64,000 nt of DNA from Macrostomum hystrix (Eukaryota > Platyhelminthes > Macrostomidae), in the NCBI GenBank assembly GCA_950097015.1, contig CATNEN010000038.1:25209001-25273000 (forward strand), given 5' to 3'. Position numbers and translations under genes: made by a program. The notes below the pieces were generated by a model that was not told the DNA's origin, ran no database searches, and saw only the letters and a list, made by a program, of their open reading frames with translations. This document shows, piece by piece, positions 60,901-64,000 of the stretch. The number at the start of each line of letters is the position of its first letter. Position 1 is the stretch's first letter.

Positions 60901-61785
60901 ACAGTAGGGAATGTCAGGACACAGTAGGGAATGTCAGGACACAGTAGGGAATGTCAGCACACAGTAGGGAATGTCAGGACACAGTAGGGAATATCAGGAC
61001 ACAGTAGGGAATGTCAGGACACAGTATAGGGAATATCAGGACACAGTAGGGAATGTCAGGACACAGTAGGGAATGTCAGCACACAGTAGGGAATGTCAGG
61101 ACACAGTAGGGAATGTCAGGACACAGTAGGGAATGTCAGGACACGGTAGGGAATGTCAGGACACAGTAGGGAATGTCAGGACACAGTAGGGAATGTCAGG
61201 ACACAGTAGGGAATGTCAGGACACAGTAGGGAATGTCAGGACACAGTAGGGAATGTAAGGACACGGTAGGGAATGTCAGGACACAGTTGGGAATGTCAGG
61301 ACACGGTAGGGAATGTCAGGACACGGTAGGGAATGTCAGGACACGGTAGTGAATGTCAGGACACAGTAGGGAATGTCAGGACACAGTAGGGAATGTCAGG
61401 ACACAGTAGGGAATGTAAGGACACGGTAGGGAATGTCAGGACACAGTAGGGAATGTCAGGACACAGTAGGGAATGTCAGCACACAGTAGGGAATGTCAGG
61501 ACACGGTAGGGAATGTCGGAACACAGTTGGGAATGTCAGGACACAGTAGGGAATGTAAGGACACGGTAGGGAATGTCGGAACACAGTTGGGAATGTCAGA
61601 ACACAGTTGGGAATGTCAGAACACAGTAGGAAATATCAGGAAACAGTAGGGAACTGAAAGCCAAATTTCTCATCAACTTTCCCTCTCAGCTATTGCACGA
61701 CCCGGAACTGGAACGTCAAATGCAGCGTCACCTCGAAGATAAGAAGCGTTCTGAGACCATCAGGCAGCAGGTGACAGCTTCTTGA
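51292..61785 (+). CDS. Large polyglutamine, coiled-coil protein of unknown function
   Basis: Eleven exons: 51292-51660, 52134-52388, 52626-53156, 53242-53781, 53963-54262, 54877-55197, 56724-56900, 57258-57407, 58502-58843, 59099-59230, 61690-61785; 1070 residues, every intron in phase 0. The N-terminus is acidic (DDRDDDEVEEEDYEDD). Exons 4, 5, 6, 9 and 10 carry Q runs of 5-11, mostly CAG. Exon 6 adds NPLPPIPGGGGGGGA. Charged helical segments include AEDLEFLRKLKRDLVYG, KKLPTNRLPTKSYGKIYREK, HQLYKKKQQYAKAINERN and the terminal LHDPELERQMQRHLEDKKRS. The KKxQYAKAI piece recalls cilia-associated coiled-coil proteins such as JHY, but I cannot confirm it. The exon-3 start could be 52635. Its introns hold SINEs, foldbacks, CRE motifs and two minisatellites. 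Confidence 0.82.
51670..52105 (+). mobile_element. SINE family 1, interrupted by another repeat
   Basis: Head piece (GAGGTCCCTGAGCTCGATTC) at 51690-51712 and body piece (AAGGCACAGTGAGAATGTAC, GCCTGAGGATGAAAAATTC) at 52047-52091 are split by about 300 bp (51730-52030) homologous, inverted, to 11530-11720, including GGGTATTTGAAATTCC and GAATATCTCGTCGATGCCGA. The repeat therefore inserted into an older SINE, in intron 1 of the polyQ gene. Confidence 0.65.
54345..54755. promoter_or_regulatory. Cluster of palindromic CRE motifs (TGACGTCA)
   Basis: At least eight perfect TGACGTCA octamers in about 410 bp of intron 5 of the polyQ gene, within a loose tandem repeat ATGACGTCACTGTCTAAAAC. Near matches (TTACGTCAC, TGACGTTAC) surround them. 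TGACGTCA is the binding site of CREB/ATF factors; here it may be only a repeat sequence. Confidence 0.6.
55260..56510. repeat. Nested inverted repeats in intron 6 of the polyQ gene
   Basis: Two inverted pairs. Pair A: about 55270-55470 (minus) with 55885-56080 (plus), sharing AAATCGGACCTTCGGCC and GCTGGCGACTTGTTTCTTTG. Pair B: 55475-55605 (plus) with 56388-56510 (minus), sharing GATCAGCATGTCACCCGAGT-like and GGTAGGTG segments. The interior also has direct repeats (GGTGGTGACTGATTGGTTGA at 55731 and 56231). The arrangement suggests two related composite elements in opposite orientation. Confidence 0.75.
56101..56184. repeat. 84-bp hairpin palindrome
   Basis: Arms 56101-56137 and 56148-56184 pair at 34 of 37 positions (start TTGGTATAAAAACGGGCGGC) around a 10-nt loop CTACTGTTAA. 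Directly to its left, eight G (56076-56083) and eight C (56093-56100) form another inverted pair. Confidence 0.9.
57600..57755 (-). mobile_element. SINE family 2 copy
   Basis: Minus-strand copy in intron 8 of the polyQ gene: GGGGGTTCGATTCCCGACTC B-box region, GAACAATTTGTGTCCC, and the conserved 3' phrase TGACCCGATTGGGGCAGATC. The outer part of the head is lost. Confidence 0.65.
57820..58415. repeat. 22-bp minisatellite in polyQ gene intron 8
   Basis: About 26 copies of GAGAGAATGAGAGACAGGGG plus GA, with ATTAGAGACA and GACATGGGGA variants. Two larger segments (58230-58290 and 58370-58415) share a GACAGATATATTTAGAGAATG-type unit. Confidence 0.95.
59250..61650. repeat. 20-bp minisatellite filling intron 10 of the polyQ gene
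   Basis: About 120 copies of GTCAGGACACAGTAGGGAAT, mostly exact, with recurrent variants (ACGGTAGG, CAGAGTTGG, GTCGGAACACAGTTGG). It fills almost the whole 2459-bp intron between exon 59099-59230 and the last exon at 61690. Confidence 0.98.
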
Positions 61786-62379
61786 AGCAGCCCCATCGTC
61801 CACTAAGCTGGTGATAACCTCACTTGACTTGTCCTATTGAACGTAGGATTTCCAGGAAATATGACAATGTATTGTATTAACTATAAGTTTTTTATTACTT
61901 GACGATTCTAAAAGCGTCGAACAGTTTTGTAAAGAAATATTTTCGATTTCTGTTACCAATTGTCTCGTTTGTTAAAGTGCACTCATCATTTTCCTGGTTT
62001 TTTAAACTAATTAAACACTTTACAAGGTAATAGATCAATTTCAATAATTGTTCTAACTAACGTGTTATTTATATTGAGCCTAGTAAAAGTTACCAGTTGT
62101 TTAATGTTTGATAGTTTCAACAATTTTTTATAGAAATTGTTAGAATAGTTTTACCTAAAACACCTTTAATCCGAATACCGATTGGAATATTTTTTGGCTC
62201 ACAATATTTTACTTTCTCGAAAAATTGACACCGTCTCATAAGTGACCTTCTCTGTAATTATTTTGTTCTGAAAAGTAAATTAAACTCGTGTTCTGCACAA
62301 ATTATAAATAATGGGGAACCTTTTCTGATTTTTTAACAATCAAAAAAAGATACTTGGCGGCTTTATTTGTTTAACTAGA
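61786..62379. other. 3' flank of the polyQ gene
   Basis: AT-rich, presumably the 3' untranslated region and short intergenic sequence. No clear AATAAA or other gene. Confidence 0.45.
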
Positions 62380-63980
62380 TTACAGAATCTGTCAGACTAG
62401 ATTACAGAATCTGTCAGACTAGATTACAGAATCTGTCAGAATAGATTACAGAATCTGTCAGACTAGATTACAGAATCTGTCAGAATAGATTACAGAATCT
62501 TTCAGACTAGATTACAGAATCTGTTAGACTAGAATTCAGAATCTGTTAGACTAGATTACAAAATCTGTTAGACTAGATTACAGAATCTGTCAGAATAGAT
62601 TACAGAATCTGTCAGAATAGATTACAAAATCTGTTAGACTAGATTACAGAATCTGTCAGACTAGATTACAGAATCTGTCAGACTAGATTACAGAATCTTT
62701 CAGACTAGATTACAGAATCTGTTAGACTAGAATTCAGAATCTGTTAGACTAGATTACAAAATCTGTCAGACTAGATTACAGAATCTGTCAGAATAGATTA
62801 CAGAATCTTTCAGACTAGATTACAGAATCTGTTAGACTAGAATTCAGAATCTGTCAGACTAGATTACAAAATCTGTCAGACTAGATTACAGAATCTGTTA
62901 GACTAGATTACAGAATCTGTCAGACTAGATTACAGAATCTGTTAGACTAGATTACAAAATCTGTCAGACTAGATTACAGAATCTGTTAGACTAGATTACA
63001 GAATCTTTTAGACTAGATTACAAAATCTTTCAGACTAGTTTACAGAATCTGTTAGACTAGATTACAGAATTTGTTAGACTAGATTAAAGAATCTGTCAGA
63101 CTAGATTACAGAATCTGTCAGACTAGATTACAGAATCTGTCAGACTAGATTACAGAATCTGTTAGACTAGATTACAGAATCTGTTAGACTAGATTACAGA
63201 ATCTGTTAGACTAGATTACAAAATCTGTTAGACTAGATTACAGAATCTGTTAGACTACATTACAGAATCTGTCAGACTAGATTACAGAATCTGTTAGACT
63301 AGATTACAGAATCTGTCAGAATAGATTACAGAATCTGTTAGACTAGATTACAGAATCTGTCAGACTAGATTACAGAATTTGTTAGACTAGATTAAAGAAT
63401 CTGTCAGACTAGATTACAGAATCTGTCAGACTAGATTACAGAATTTGTTAGACTAGATTAAAGAATCTGTCAGACTAGATTACAAAATCTGTCAGAATAG
63501 ATTACAGAATCTGTCAGACTAGATTACAGAATCTGTCAGAATAGATTACAGAATCTGTTATTCTAGATTACAGAATCTGTTAGACTAGATTACAGAATCT
63601 GTTAGACTAGATTACAAAATCTTTCAGACTAGATTACAGAATCTGTTAGACTAGATTACAGAATCAGTCAGACTAGATTACAGAATCTGTTAGACTAGAT
63701 TACAGAATCTGTCAGACTAGATTACAGAATTTGTTAGACTAGATTAAAGAATCTGTCAGACTAGATTACAGAATCTGTTAGACTAGATTACAGAATCTGT
63801 CAGACTAGATTACAGAATCTGTCAGACTAGATTACAGAATCTGTCAGAATAGATTACAGAATCTGTCAGACTAGATTACAGAATCTGTTAGACTAGATTA
63901 CAGAATCTGTCAGACTAGATTACAGAATCTGTTAGACTAGATTACAGAATCTGTCAGACTAGATTACAGAATCTGTAAGA
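62380..63980. repeat. 22-bp minisatellite array reaching the window end
   Basis: About 73 copies of ACTAGATTACAGAATCTGTC plus AG, with TTAG, AATAG, TTTCAG and AAAATC variants. The last 20 bases (GATGAATGTGGCCTCAACGT) already leave the repeat. Confidence 0.97.
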
Positions 63981-64000
63981 TGAATGTGGCCTCAACGTGT

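Overview
The window is animal (metazoan) nuclear DNA. Protein-coding genes are split by GT-AG introns, and exons are GC-rich inside AT-rich flanks. There are no operons or bacterial signals. The combination of an acetate:succinate CoA-transferase-type gene, a fibrinogen-related lectin, a PAN/C-type lectin, a JMY/WHAMM-like actin nucleator and a DUSP14-like phosphatase, with dense tRNA-derived SINEs, mariner and hAT elements and many minisatellites, fits an invertebrate, perhaps a spiralian such as a free-living flatworm. The species cannot be fixed from this sequence.

Layout, with exon joins worked out by reading frame and splice signals. 0-2 kb: dead hAT and mariner relics. 2.35-3.34 kb (-): secreted fibrinogen-related protein. 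3.9-5.3 kb: 30-bp minisatellite. 5.9-13.3 kb (+): six-exon Ser/Thr kinase with a coiled-coil tail; its intron 4 holds an intact mariner (8764-10552) abutting a perfect 123-bp foldback. 14.8-16.3 kb (-): DUSP14-like phosphatase. 16.7-20.9 kb: gene-poor, with a MITE. 20.9-21.7 kb (+): PAN plus C-type-lectin protein. 21.9-27.1 kb: four minisatellites. 28.4-34.6 kb (+): partly resolved gene resembling ERICH2, with an SLC46-type transporter (31.4-32.9 kb, -) nested in its intron. 36.0-41.5 kb (-): JMY/WHAMM-like gene with a 996-bp hAT MITE in an intron. 42.6-42.8 kb: triplicated CCAAT plus nuclear-receptor half-site module. 43.0-45.7 kb (-): mitochondrial CoA-transferase. 49.4-50.7 kb (+): single-pass membrane protein with PPxY motifs. 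51.3-61.8 kb (+): eleven-exon polyQ protein of 1070 residues with only phase-0 introns. 62.4-64 kb: 22-bp minisatellite.

The genes do not form an evident pathway; they are ordinary neighbours. The unusual part is the repeat landscape. About fifteen minisatellites with short units lie both between genes and inside introns, and many share an AGACAG core. One tRNA-derived SINE family recurs at least seven times. A dispersed repeat carries a hammerhead-ribozyme-like core. One intron holds nested inverted repeats with a near-perfect hairpin. No CRISPR, operon, plasmid or phage system is present.
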